A DNA stretch of 64,000 nucleotides from Alisma plantago-aquatica (GCA_963693085.1 OY856409.1:1619211711-1619275710), one strand, 5' to 3'. Numbered from the stretch's first letter, positions 22,419-34,212 are shown. Notes: generated by a model from the letters alone, not told the origin. Numbers and translations are program-made.

Positions 22419-22750
22419 GAGGGCAGAGATTGCGCAGAGCTGGGATCCCAGATAGCTGAAGGTGGGGGGAAAGGGGCGACTGTTGGCGTGTGAGCGGCGG
22501 ACGGAGTCAGCAAGAAAGTTGTCCGGCTCGGCACTTGTCAGGAAGCGTGCAGCTTTGGGGCGGAAAGGATGAGATGGGGATACCAGCTACCAGGTCGTAG
22601 ATTTGGCAAGGCCCGTTACCCCCAACAAGAGATATCAAGCAGCCCAGTCCAGATATGCACAGTTGAGGTGAGTTGGTGAATGGTGAGAACATCATGGTCT
22701 TGTTGCACCAAAAAACCTCCCTCTTATACAAGAAAATGTTACCCATTTGC
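22419..22750 (-). promoter_or_regulatory. Probable 5' UTR and promoter region of the TMEM230-like gene
   Basis: G+C-richer sequence lies upstream of the ATG at 22418, in contrast to the AT-rich flanks. A TGTATAA on the minus strand at about 22730-22724 is a possible TATA box roughly 310 bases before the ATG. The minus-strand frame 22746-22507 is not recognisable and probably not coding. Confidence 0.3.
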
Positions 22751-23163
22751 CTCCTCGGAAGGCTTTGGTTCCTATTAATTTGTTGTAAGTGGTCCGCAAG
22801 ACTTGGTAACTCAAGATCTTTTTAAGTTAGTTTTTCATGACCGCTTACGTTGCGATTTGAGTTTTGGTGATTTTTATGAAGTTCCATAGTACATATAGAA
22901 CACAATAGGGTGATTACCAATATGCATGGTCTCCTATCCTATTTTTCAGTCTTGGTAAAAATTTTTGGTATCTGACATTGTGTAAGAAAATTTATATTAC
23001 ACTTACAACGAACCAAAATTGGCTTAGTATTCTGGAAACCAAACTCAAGTTCCCTAAAATGAGTTCCTAGAGCGATGTCGCGATGAGGGTCACACACTTT
23101 AAGCAAATCTCATCTCCTTATATGATATACCTAGAGATATGTTTCAAGTCTTCTTAAATTCAT
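22751..23163 (-). other. Unassigned sequence beside copia remnant
   Basis: It is probably a continuation of the decayed minus-strand copia, but translated fragments show no integrase zinc-binding or catalytic motif, so I assign nothing. Confidence 0.3.
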
Positions 23164-23346
23164 TTAGAAGTTTGCTACTTCTATAACCCCTTGTAAGGGG
23201 GCTTTACCCTTCAAACTTGTAAGCAATCTGTCTTTATTCAGTAGACTCATGACACTCTTATTTGGATGTCCTAGACGGTTATGCCATCTTTCTCCTATTT
23301 TATTGACAAACCTATTTGAGAAGAGACTTTGTTTGAGTTGAGCGAC
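23164..23346 (-). pseudogene. Copia GAG-pre-integrase fragment
   Basis: The minus strand encodes VAQLKQSLFSNRFVNKIGE followed by RWHNRLGHPNKSVMSLLNKD, the W-H-x-R-L-G-H-P signature of the GAG-pre-integrase domain of Ty1/copia polyproteins. The frame ends shortly after at a stop. It is cut exactly at 23346 by the terminus of CACTA-1. The start of the same copia gag appears on the far side of that transposon (28959-28909), so CACTA-1 inserted into this copia. Confidence 0.8.
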
Positions 23347-23880
23347 CACTACTACAGAAAAGACATTTGGCGTCGGTTATTTAGAGTCTTTAGCGTCGGT
23401 TTCCAAGCGCCACCCAAGTGGGCGTCGTTAAAGGGCGACACCTTCAGCGTCGGTTTCTAACCGACGCCATAACCATTCCCGTCACCGAAAATGCGCCAAC
23501 AAGGGAACTATAAGCGTCGGTTCTTAACAAAAACCGACACTATATCATGATCAAAGACATCGGTTATTAAACCAACATCGACGCCATAACCCTTCCCGCC
23601 ACCAAAAACGCGCCAGCAAGGGAACTATAAGCGTCGGTTTGTAAAGAAAATTGATATTGTATCATGGTTAAATACGTCGGTTATTAAACAATAACCGACG
23701 CCATATCCCTGCCAGTACGACCGTGCTTCCCAAGACGGCCGTGGTACCTGGCCACTAAAAGCGTCGGTTCTTACAGATAACCGACGTCAGCCATGGAAGA
23801 GACGTCGGTTTTTTGCTAATAACCGACGATGTATGTCTTTGTTGTCGGTTTATACAAATAACTTACGCATATGTTCTGAT
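23347..23880. repeat. CACTA-1 terminus and subterminal GCGTCGGTT repeats
   Basis: The terminal CACTACTACAGAAA is followed by about ten direct and inverted copies of GCGTCGGTT/AACCGACG, several forming small hairpins such as GCGTCGGTT...AACCGACG. Subterminal repeats of this kind bind the TnpA-type protein in En/Spm elements. Confidence 0.85.
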
Positions 23881-23936
23881 TTTTTTTCTTATCAGTTTGT
23901 ATGTCTGCTGTATGGCTGGTCAGCAGGACGCAGATT

Positions 23937-23960
23937 CTGCAGTTCAGTTATGAACTGCAG
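23937..23960. other. Conserved hairpin near CACTA left end
   Basis: CTGCAGTTCA and TGAACTGCAG face each other over four bases. CACTA-2 keeps the same structure with a changed loop at 43707-43732. It lies between the subterminal repeats and the stop codon of the second gene, so it would be in that gene's 3' UTR or terminator region. Confidence 0.45.
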
Positions 23961-24232
23961 GTTTACAACATCTATTGATATCAGCCAACAATAAGCCACA
24001 AACCTGCAAAGTCATTCACATTCAAAAACATGTATTGACCAGATATATGTAGAAACCTACAAAGTCATTTACATTCACATTCAGTTCCATTCATTTCATC
24101 TGTTTTTTACATTCAGACATTCATGTATTGATCAGAAAAAGTCATTCACATTCACACATATGACAATTTAGAAAAAGTCATTCACATTCACACAAAAATA
24201 ATTATGAGAACAAAGTTTAGAAATATCATTCT

Positions 24233-27200
24233 TTATTCATCATCGCCATCATTGTCATCAGAACCCCAATTATATTTAAAAATTTCCACTACTTGTAGGG
24301 CTTTTGGCCATTCTTCTCTTACAACATCTAATTCCTCCCTCGTATAGGGAGAATGTACATCTAATAACTTTCCACCTGTGCTGAAGTCAGTTTTAAGAAC
24401 CTACAAAGAGAATGACGTATATATATAATTAATAATATATAATAAGATTGATATATCTCATATTATCTAATGAGACTATATATAATACCTTCTGTATAGT
24501 ATCGATTTTCATTGTGGCATGTTTGATGATTAGGTCCATAAATCGCATCACATAGTAGGCACATGCCCATCCGTTGTCTTGTGTAGCACACTATAAATTG
24601 AAACATACAAAATATTAAAAAATATAAATAAGTATAGTTCACATAAATAATATATACATTGGAGTCGGGAAATTACTTTCACATTCTCCCAAATTAGTGG
24701 CTGATTTTTTTCCTGGGGACCTTTCTTCCAGCTTTTTTAAACTCTTGTAAAGCCCTACATGTTAATGTAACATATTAAATTGCATAATTAAATAGTAATG
24801 TAATAACATATGTTAACGGATATAAAAATATGAAATATTTCTCACGAGAATAATGGCCTTTTCATTGTGTGTCCATATAATGTATTCAATTCATTCTCCG
24901 CAGGATCTAGATAATAGATAGTGAACGTCTTAGGGACAATAACTAGTAACTCCCAATGCCTACCACTACAGGTAAGAAAGTTAAAAATTAATAACTCAAA
25001 ATCCATAATAAAAATGTAATTTTCTTAAGTTCAAATTATAAGCAAAGTAAACTTACTCAACATTGAATGGGCCTATTATCACCGTCTTCTTATTTTTACC
25101 AAAATATTCAAAAGCATCACAACAGTATGAAGTAACTGAAGAAGGGTCTATATCTACAAGACTAATCAAAGATGGAACTAAAAATCTCACATGGGAAAAT
25201 GCAAAATCTGTACATATCATGTGTGAGTGGCTGCAAAACATGTATTATATATGCATTAATATATAAGAAACCATATCACCGTATATAAAACAAGGTATAC
25301 AGATGTATAAATAAGATCTCACCATATCCACAGCTCTATCATAGATGTGTTCAGCCAATCATAATGAAACAACTCTAAAATATCTTGTATAAATAGCTTG
25401 TTTTCATATGATTGACCTGCATTAATACCTATGCATTAATATGTATGCAAAACTTGTATAAATAGATTGTTATTGTATGATTGACCTGCAACATCCTCCG
25501 GAATTGTAACATTTATCGGACAATTTTGATCATGTTCGTCGATCCATACTGCCATACCCATATAATTAGGACCTAACGAGGCGTGTAGGTCCCTTGGAAG
25601 CCAACTTGGTAGTTGAGGAGGTGGACGTGGAGGTCGAGATGTAGCGGGTGTCGTCTTTTTGACCTGTATATATAATTTCAGATTAATTGATTCATATATA
25701 CACACTAACAAATTAACGTAATGTAAATTTACCATACAATATTAGTATAGACGACATCCGCTTTGGGCCACAGTATCACTCTGCCTTCTGCCTCACCAAG
25801 CATTTTAGAATCTGGGTGGGCATATGGCAGTTGAAGATCCCTCCAATCGGGGAGTATATGTATCGGGCTCACACGAACCGCACCAGCTGGTACTGGAGTT
25901 CTATGAAACATCTCCCTTGGAAGGGTTGGGTAAGCATGTGCCTCTGTAACGATATATTCTTGACTTTTTAGACGACATGGATTCAACCCCTACAAATTTA
26001 CATGAAGAATGTTATATACATATATACATAAACATATCATCTTGAAAAGACTAACTACTATGTCATAAAAATACTTACAGAGGATGTGCTAGGTGGTGGG
26101 TCTACATGATTACTCCCAACCTCTACAGTAGGAGTAATAGAAGTGCGACACGTCACAGGTACCGTCTGAGTGGTCGTCTGAGACGCCTTCCACTTCACCA
26201 TCGCTTCTTGGACTTTCCTCTCAATTAATTCATCTACTTCTACATGGATAAAAGAAACGTACCTATCGATTATTTAATTTCCTTTCACAATAACATTCTA
26301 AAAAAAGAATAGGTTACTCAACTTGTGAAATTCTCACTTTTGGGACAAGTTTGTGCTAGGATGGCCCAAAGAACGCTTTGATGCCCACACCAACGCATGC
26401 ACCCCTAACACGTCCAGGATGCTCTAGGTTACCCAGAGCAACTGTCAATTCATCCATTGTGCCCTCAGGGATGAACTTGCCTTCCTTCCTCTACTCGTGC
26501 AACTCCCACTAATCGCCATCAATAGAAATTGGTAAGTAAACATAACAATAATCAATATCGATCGATTTCTCTAAGAGTTGAATTTTACCATTTTTGCATC
26601 CGCCTCAGCAGTTGTGGGTTTTATTATATCTCCCTTCTTATTTTGCCTCCCAGCTATCCACATAGCATGTCGAGGAAAAGGTGCAAGACCAATAGTAGAG
26701 GACTCCTGAGTAGCAGGAGACTGAGCAGTAGACTCAGGTTGTAGTCTTTGGCGAACGTCTACATAGCCTCTTGGACTCATTGTGTGGTCATGCACATTCA
26801 GTGCACATCTGCTCTTTGATCATCGCTGATAGCCTTGTTAGTAAGTACATTGATTTGGTTAGTAACACTAAAGGTTAATCTTGAATAGGTGATACATAAG
26901 AATGTATATTAGTTAAATTGGAAGTTGTGCTTAATACCTTGAATTCATCCATTTTTCTTTGGGTAACAAACTCCTCTCATTCTTTGGTGTCCAGGTAGTT
27001 CCATTGCTCAGTGGCTGCCTTCTGCCTAAATTTATTTTTTAAAGAGAATACAAACAAAAATTATTAGTGTAGAGTTAGTCAAAAAGTGATCAATGTCTAG
27101 AATTAGAAGTCAATCAAGAACCTCTTCTCAGCATCGTGTATGTAATCTCAGATGAGATTTGTTCTATAGTTCCTTAGGACCCTCCCACAACGTTGCATCA

Positions 27201-27766
27201 CGTATTTACAATGCATCTTTTCATCCATATCAAATATACTCTGCAAAATAGAATTACTATTAACTAGTATCCTAAAAATTACTAATCTACAAAAATAGAA
27301 TTGTAAATAATAATAACTCACGCATAGTTCCTTTCATACTAAGTCTTTTTTCCCCTTAGGAACTTTATGCCAGGATTCAAAAATAGGACTACAATGTCTG
27401 CAAGTAAGAACTCCAAGATATGCAATAAATGAGTTGTGATTTACTCCAACTGGATTTCCTGCATGATCGAAATCCACGGCCAGTTTGGGTCCTTGCCCCT
27501 TTACTGTAGTAACTTGTTCATCATTGTGATGCCCCTCACTTTCTAAATTTTTTTGCTGCTCATCAAGTGCCCCAATTTCTTCAGGGGGTACATCACCAAC
27601 CTAAAATTTGACAAAAAACACACTTACAGGATATAACTATAAATGAACATATAGATAGAAACCTCAGGGATATATTTTTAAAACTTACATTGTGAGGCAA
27701 TACATTGACGTCCTCACCCTCACGGTAATCAACAGCACGATCATCAGGAGAATGCTCAGCCATCTG
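24233..27766 (-). pseudogene. CACTA-1 second gene (Transposase_24-like with Ulp1-like protease tail), broken
   Basis: The exon pieces match the CACTA-2 gene at 43905-47371. The start exon begins MAEHSPDDRAVDYREGEDVN at about 27763. A middle exon carries MHDHTMSPRGYVDVRQRLQ (26795-26571). A proline-rich exon PRPPPQLPSWLPRDL lies at about 25600. The C-terminal exons carry a C48/Ulp1-like catalytic set: RHWELLVIVP (His, about 24930-24960), YYLDPAE (Asp), then QDNGWACAYYVMRF (Gln and Cys, about 24580). All four catalytic residues are kept here. The gene stops at TAA, 24235-24233. Whether it is still expressible is doubtful: stops and altered exon ends occur in the upstream part. Confidence 0.65.
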
Positions 27767-27859
27767 AAAGTTCACATTCACATTGTAAAGTTCACATTCA
27801 CATTGTAAAGTTCACATTCAAAAAAATAAAACATATAAAAAATATAAACATGCATGCCT

Positions 27860-28908
27860 CTAATATTACAATCTTTTATCAATTAAAAATCCTTCATTGT
27901 TATCTCCACGCACATACAAGTCATCATTAGCTTCAATATTTGGTGGTGTTGGCAACCCAACTGAGAATGGACTGGAGTCATCATACTTATCATAGTATTG
28001 TTCTTCATCTATAGGATCTTCAATGAACTGTCTTTTACCATGAAGAACAACTGACCATTTATCATTTGCAGGATCATCGATATAAAATACTTATTTTGCC
28101 TATGATGCCAATATGAATGGTTCACCCTTCTCGCCAATCTTTTCAAAGTTCACTAATGTGAAACCCAAGTCATCCACTATAACTCCTTTGGTGTTATCAA
28201 TCCAATTACATTTAAAGAGCAGAATTCTGAAATCTACGTAGTCAAACTCCCCTATGTCTTCAATGACACCATAATATGATATTTTAGCTTCACGTGGACT
28301 CTTATCCTTTGTACTTGCAAAAAACAATGAAGATGCTTGAAGGGTGACCCCACTGTTTTGGATGACACTCTTATCATCTTGACGCTTTGTGTAATATGAG
28401 AATCTATTTATGTCAAACCCTTCATAAGACATAACATTCAATTTTGGTTTAAAGGAGAGACATTTGATAGTTTTAATAAGATTATCTGGTGTTTGAGATA
28501 GTTGATGTAAGACTTTATCTTCAAACCACTTAATAAATGTCTTATTATGCTCTCTAGCAAGCCACATTGAATTGGCTCGAGGATATTATCTCTTGATGAA
28601 ATTGGTATGTTCCTCAATATAAACACTCACTTCGTCAATGTTGTATAAAATATACAAGTGACCTTGTTCCAACTGTTCACGGCTGATTACTTTCATCCGT
28701 GATCCCAAAATTCATTTGCCAAAATGCTCCTCAATATTCTTGTCATTTACAGGAGTATCATTACCACTTAAAAAGTCATTGCAAAAATCCATAACCTCTC
28801 TCACCACATAACTCTCAATAATATTCCCTTCAGGCCGATAACAGTTTCGAATATCACCTTTAAAAACACTCATTTATCATTCAAAGAGATACATCCAATG
28901 CAAGAAAA
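27860..28908 (-). pseudogene. CACTA-1 transposase C-terminal part (DUF4218 end and DUF4216)
   Basis: The frame at 28567-28100 reads MWLAREHNKTFIKWFEDKVL and then FDINRFSYYTKRQDDKSVIQ, with GVIEDIGEFDYVDFRILLFK and NWIDNTKGV. This matches the DUF4216 section of the CACTA-2 transposase. A TAG stop at 28099 replaces the Gln codon of CACTA-2, and the tail up to about 27860 continues after it (SVGLPTPPNIEANDDLYVRG). The DUF4218 section before 28567 is frameshifted. The N-terminal two thirds are deleted. Confidence 0.8.
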
Positions 28909-29405
28909 TTGATGATCCAAAGAGAATAGATGATGATGAGATGAATCCTCAGTAGCCATAGCTGAAATAAGAAATGAAGATAACTTGATTTTGAGAGAGA
29001 AAGAGACAGAGTCAAGAAGCCTTTGCTTAAATTCAAACCTAACGACAAACGATTTGAACCAGATATCAAAGTTCGCGAAGAGAGGGAGAGATGCAAGATC
29101 TGAACTTAGCTAGTTGGCTTTCAGTTGTGATGACAATTTGGAGTCCAGATATGTGAGCAAAACCTTCCTCTCCTGAACCGACTAGAGAGATCTCCTTGAT
29201 AGGTGAGAGTTTTTGAAGTGATTGTCTAACAAGAACTTTGACCGTGAGATCTTCTTCATAGGTCATAGAAGATGGTGAGAAAAAGGATGTAAAGGAGGAT
29301 AAAAAATCAGTTTGAATTGTCCAGGAAGAACTTTGCGCGAGGAAGACGGCGATGAAGCCCTTGAAACCCTAGGACGAGGAAAGTTGAGACTGAAGTCTCA
29401 ATATA

Positions 29406-29417
29406 GCTATGATACCA
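29406..29417 (-). other. Copia primer-binding site
   Basis: The minus strand reads TGGTATCATAGC, one base from the iMet primer site TGGTATCAGAGC. It sits just inside the LTR end. Confidence 0.55.
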
Positions 29418-29509
29418 TTATATATTTTGGGGATCAGTTCGAAAAGGGAAGATGAGGGAAACATCGGGGAAGGGCTATCACACACCTTCATCTTGTGCGG
29501 ATACCCTTG

Positions 29510-29518
29510 TATTTATAC
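29510..29518 (-). promoter_or_regulatory. TATA box in copia LTR
   Basis: The minus strand has GTATAAATACAAGGG about 90 bases before the LTR end, the usual place for the U3/R promoter of a copia LTR. Confidence 0.4.
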
Positions 29519-29670
29519 TAAGGAATCAAGTCCTATTAGTTTACAATGCATGACTATGTAAAGAGAGAATGGGCCTTAAGCCCTGTATAGTAGATTAGGC
29601 CTTGGCCATATACAAGGGATATGAATAAAATGAGGGATAAAGAGGGAACATATACAAAACATCTAATATT

Positions 29671-30490
29671 TACCCTTCATTAGAGGGATTTTGCTTCTCC
29701 TCCACCTTCTTTGAAACCATGATAAACAAGAGGGGAATATTACTGGAAAACCTCCTCCGCCAACTTGTTTTGATTCTAGAAGGATAGAAGTGCATCTCCA
29801 CACACATGCACATACACCGCACCACCGTTCACTGAGAAATGACCTCAAGGAAGCCTAAGCTACAATGGGAGTTAGATCTAATAATTGCAAGAGAGGTTAA
29901 TGAAAAACCCCTAAGGTTAGGTTCCCTAAAGAGAGAGATTGAAAGTAGATCTTCCCTACATCATCTTGTTTATAGCTAGTACTATAATGTTTGCTTCCTT
30001 GTTTCATGTTTCAATTATACAATTACATCAAGAAATTTTGTTTATCTCAAATCTAAAGTCAAACTAAGCATACTTTTTTCCAACTTGTGATCATAATTTT
30101 AAAACATTACATGACCATAAATTTTTTATAACTATCTCTGGTGATGAAGTGGTAAATTTACACTTCTTAAATCCTATAACAATGAAATTGGTATAAGTTA
30201 AAATACACACAGGGCAAGGCACCCAAACTTGACATCCACACATAAGAAGACCCTAAGGCTTAGAGGCTAGACTAAACTAAAAACTAAAAAAATATTAACA
30301 AGGATCATAAATCAAGGCACATTGGGATGAAAGTATGAATAGAAAATTTTCAACAAGATATGCATTAAAAAGTATCAAGGCCCATCATATACATCATAAC
30401 TATATAACTATACAATGTTTTACATGTGGTCTCAAGTCATAATCTATGTGACAAAATATAATCATAATCATACTTACAATAAATGCACAC
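29671..30490. other. No gene seen
   Basis: AT-rich sequence with short unrelated open frames. The minus-strand frame 29848-29663 overlaps the copia LTR edge and shows no known domain. Confidence 0.4.
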
Positions 30491-30543
30491 ACACACACAT
30501 ATACATATATATATATATATATATATACGTAAACATAAATATA

Positions 30544-30601
<58 letters not shown>
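30488..30601. repeat. (CA)n/(TA)n microsatellite
   Basis: A CA run passes into interrupted TA runs directly to the left of MITE copy 4. The Ile-Tyr peptides translated from it are artefacts. Confidence 0.9.
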
Positions 30602-30602
<1 letters not shown>

Positions 30603-30935
30603 CACTGTACACTCAAGTAGTGTTTACATATTTAGATTATTTTTTGGGAAATATGAATCATCGTTGTTCATTGTTATTAAAAATATAGGCCATATGTACA
30701 CTTTGACCTCATTTGGATACTTGTAAGATACTCATAGTAATTTTTTGCATTATTTTTATTGTTATTTGACAAATGACCTATAAGAGTCCAAATAAACTCA
30801 AATTTAGTTATATTTTCTGATAATTAGATACTTTAAGACATCGTTGATTTTATTTTTACAGAAAATATTGCAAGATGGAAAATGTATAGAGTGTATCGTG
30901 TGATCTATAGACTCTAGCGTATTATAGCCTGAGTC
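30601..30935 (-). mobile_element. MITE copy 4 (diverged)
   Basis: It has the same orientation as copy 3 and shares GTACACTCAAGTAGTGTTTAC, GATTATTTTTTGGGAAATATG, CCTCATTTGGAT and an end with ATATTGCAAGATGGAAAA and TATTATAGCCTGAG. It has diverged more than copies 2 and 3. Its left side again abuts a (TA)n tract. Confidence 0.65.
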
Positions 30936-33237
30936 TACACACCCACACGCTGTCTGGTCGACTCAATTAAGGGGAGAAATGAACATACACTATCCCCCTT
31001 TCACTAGGGGATTTTATGCATGGAGGGGGTTGCTTGGTTGGCCTAGAACTGGTGGAGAAGGTGGAGCATGTGTTAGATGAGATTCATGTCTTATTTCACC
31101 ATTTATGGGCATATTGTTTAGGTAGCACTATGAGGACCTGGTTATGGAACCTTTTCAGGTCGAGGCCATTATGATAGTGTCTAGGCACGATATTTCATAG
31201 TAGATCATTGATTAGTTGGACGTCTACTCAAGATGGCATCCTTCCAACTTGTGGAGATTTTCATGTCTAGAATGTACAAAAATGACCATTAATCATGAGA
31301 GACATAGGGTCGTATTTTGCTAATTTATCAAGTGACTCTTAATCATACTATTTCTTTAATTGCATATCAATACTTCATCATGGATCTAGTCAAAGTTCTC
31401 ATGGTTGGTTTGATATGTCGTGTATCACATTTGAATTATCTTTCTCATATGATAACACCCCTTAGGACATTACCCATGGATCTAAGATGTTTGTATAACT
31501 TTTTCTCACTCTAGGGTGACATTTAGTACCTAACCATCATGTTTTAGTGATAATGGGTATACCCATAGTTCAACACTAAATTTATTCTGATTTTTATGCT
31601 TGTTCACATATCTATGTCTAATTCTTGGATAATCTAAATTAACTTTTGTCACTATATCATTTGTTTAACAATTAGATCGGGAAAAATAATAATTGGAATG
31701 TCAATAGTTTTCCCCTCTCAAGATGAGACCTAAAGCATGGTGGGTAAACCCACTCTTGATAAGGGTTGAATTCTCAAGACTCGTACACAATCATCTTTCT
31801 TCAAGAGTGTACTAGGATGATAGGGTTGATATTTGAGCATGATTGTACTCATAGACTAAGTAAAATTGGTCTAGGAAGTTGTAAGTCACTTACATTGGTA
31901 AAACCTTTATAATCATTTGCCTCAGAGAAAAGTCAAAATAAACATTTTTGCTTGCTGCTAGACCTTGGTGATTTGATGAAAGCTACTTATGGAAGCAAGG
32001 CTTGAAAATGATTTCTTATATCACAAGTATTTAGATTGAGTTTCTCATTTAAAGAGGCTCGTCCAAGGTGCAAAGAAGAGCCAAGTGGCTAAATTTGAGA
32101 ATCCATGGTGTATCATCACTTAGTGGAGTTAGTATAACACAAAATGTCTATAAAAAGGGCTTAAATGGCCAAAACTTAGGGGTTTTGGACTTGGGGTGAT
32201 TGACGGTCATCATTCTCGCCTTAGTGAAACTTCACATTTTTCTCATGTTAGTGATAAGTAATATCTACCTTGATGAGACTTACCATGCTCATCTTAGTGG
32301 CACTTAGTGTATTTCTCACCCCACTAAAACTTGGGGTCAAGCTCATTACAATGAGAGTTGAGATTGTTTTCACATGAGGAGACTTGAAGTCAAGTTCACT
32401 ATAATTAGATTTGAGATTGTTTTCACATAGGGAGACTTGAAGCCAAAGTGAGACATGAGATTGTTCTCCTGTGAGGAGACTTGAAGCCAAGGTTACTATA
32501 GTAGGACCTAAAAATATGATCATCTGGGAAGACTTGATGTTGAGCTCACCTTAGTTGGACCTGATGTCACGCTCTCCTCTATGAGATCTGTAATTGTGTA
32601 CAGTTTGATAACACTTCAAGTCAAAATTGTAGCAAAATATGTTTTTTTTTCATTTTCAAGTTGGCATGTGGTTGGGCACATAGTATAAGCATATGTCTGC
32701 TCCATCTTGTTTTCACTTTTCAACATGCCTAAAAGAACATCCACTTGATACAATTTGTGTCGACCTTATAAGGTGTTTGTTTTGATAATAAGAGTAGAAA
32801 ACATTCATATGTTCATGTTTATCCCATCCTTAATATGTGTTTGGTTCTCTAGTAGGAATGTCTTCCCATCCCCATTTACTTCAAATTGTCTCATTGTTTG
32901 CTTTGCCAACATGTCTAAGGAATGTCTTTTAATTCATGTTTACGTCTTACCCGTCTAGTTTTTTTTTGTGGATCATCTGTTTGTTCTAGTATTGTGTGAC
33001 ATTTTGAAATGCTTTTATTGAACGTCTTCTCATTCATCTTGTTCTGGTATGTGGCACCTATTCCCACCACAATAGTAGTAAGGGTGCATCTAACTGCTCA
33101 TACATGTGCTTGACATATCATCCTATTTGTGAGAAGGTATGGACATTCTCATGTGTTGGGGTTTGGAAAGAATATGTTTGACCTTTGATTTGATGCCATC
33201 TTCACCTATTTCATGGTGTCAAATGTTGGTTCGTTCT
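30936..33237. other. No gene seen; pre-insertion sequence left of element B
   Basis: AT-rich sequence with no recognisable protein on either strand. The open frames 31317-31514, 32248-32523 and 32755-32958 are short and unrelated to known families. It should be continuous with the sequence right of 56266, since element B inserted between them. Confidence 0.45.
32330..32510. repeat. Degenerate tandem repeat, about 55-60-bp unit
   Basis: Three to four imperfect units carry GAGATTGTTTTCACAT or GAGATTGTTCTCCTGT followed by GGAGACTTGAAG(T/C)CAA. The minus-strand open frame over it (32523-32248) simply translates the repeat. Confidence 0.6.
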
Positions 33238-33397
33238 TGTAAAGACCCTGACCTTCATTTAAGGGCTTATCCTGTTTGCTTTGCTTAACCCTGATGCTTA
33301 GTTGCTTGCTAATCACCTGTAAGGACCCTGACCTTCATTTAAGAGCTTATCCTATTTTCTTTGCTTAACCCTGATGCTTAGTTGCTTGCTAATAACC
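33238..33397 (+). repeat. 80-bp tandem duplication at the 5' LTR start
   Basis: TGTAA(A/G)GACCCTGACCTTC and the following 60 bases, through GTTGCTTGCTAAT, occur at 33238 and again at 33318. The 3' LTR has a single copy. The flanking 5-mers support 33238 as the true left end, so the second copy arose within the LTR. Confidence 0.8.
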
Positions 33398-33927
33398 TTT
33401 GGTGGTGATTAGGGTTTGTTTGTTGGTGCTTTGTTGAGAGCTGGAGGTGTTACTTGCAATCAACCCAAGTCTAGGGTTTGTGGGCAAGTTTGTCACCTTG
33501 TGAGGTGTTCCTCCCTCTCCTTGCTTCCTCTAGTGTTGAGAGGAAGGGTTGGGATCGTTGCTTGAGTTGTCTTGGGCTTGGATGAGCCTTGGTGGGCCTT
33601 GTTGTTCTTTGCGTTTGCCTTTTTTGACCTTGTGTCGGGCAGGAGTGCCTTGTGTCGGCCTAGGTGTGTCGGCCATGGTTGTGTCGGCCCGAGGTGTGTC
33701 GCCCAAGGTGTGTGTGTCGGGCATGGTGCGGAGGTGTGTCGCCCATGGACCCCTTTGACCTCGTTTGTGTCACCACTAGTGGACAATTGGCGCTTGATGC
33801 TTGCATGCGGCAATGGCCTTGGACATGTGTTTAGGCATGTTAGAGTGGTGGCTTTGCTCATGGACAAGTGTCCCTACGTAGGCGACACCTTGCCTTGTCT
33901 TACCTTGGTTTCTCCTCCATCCTCTCC

Positions 33928-33936
33928 TATATATGT
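33928..33936 (+). promoter_or_regulatory. Candidate TATA box of element B LTR
   Basis: CTATATATG in CCTCTCCTATATATGTGTTC is conserved at 42907-42915 in the 3' LTR. It is AT-rich in otherwise G+C-richer sequence. The transcription start is not determined. Confidence 0.3.
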
Positions 33937-34209
33937 GTTCCCTTTCTCTTGCTAAGGATCCCTTTAGTTCCTTTGTTTCCCCTCTCCCTTGGTGCACTAC
34001 ACCCTCTTCCTTTGCAAGCTTGGTGGCTGATCCTTATCTTGGAGTCTCCTTCTTCCTCTAGTGGTGGTCGAACCCTAGAGTGTCTTGCTCTTCTTCTTGT
34101 GGTGGAGCTTGGAAACTTGGTGTGTGGAGCTTTGGAGCTTGCTTAAGGCAGGTTACATAACTCCTAACCCTAACTATACTACCATTTATGTTCTTGTATG
34201 TTTCTTATG

Positions 34210-34212
34210 ATC
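34210..34212 (+). other. Empty target site (ATC) corresponding to the CACTA-2 insertion
   Basis: TTTCTTATGATCATAATCGG here is the undisturbed allele of the position where CACTA-2 sits in the 3' LTR (ATC at 43190-43192 and 52890-52892). Confidence 0.95.

Larger units (their letters stand above)
23347..28908 (-). mobile_element. CACTA-1: left part of a CACTA (En/Spm) transposon, right end deleted
   Basis: It starts CACTACTACAGAAAAGAC at 23347, followed by repeated GCGTCGGTT words. The interior is collinear with CACTA-2 (43193-48525) at clear similarity. Similarity stops abruptly at about 28908 inside the DUF4218 part of the transposase gene. The whole Transposase_21 region, the leader repeats and the right terminus, which occupy about 4.4 kb in CACTA-2, are missing. 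Copia gag sequence begins directly at the break. The element cannot move by itself. The left flank 3-mer is GAC; the partner duplication is lost. Confidence 0.85.
28909..29670 (-). mobile_element. Copia element 5' part: LTR, primer site, leader and gag start
   Basis: On the minus strand there is an LTR-like segment (about 29670-29428) with a TATAAATA box, then TGGTATCATAGC as primer site, then a leader of about 440 bases. Last is an ATG at 28959 opening MATEDSSHHHLFSLDHQ before the junction with CACTA-1. This fits a Ty1/copia element whose pre-integrase fragment survives at 23346-23164 on the other side of CACTA-1. LTR ends are imperfect: the expected TG...CA ends are not clean. No second LTR was found. 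Confidence 0.6.
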
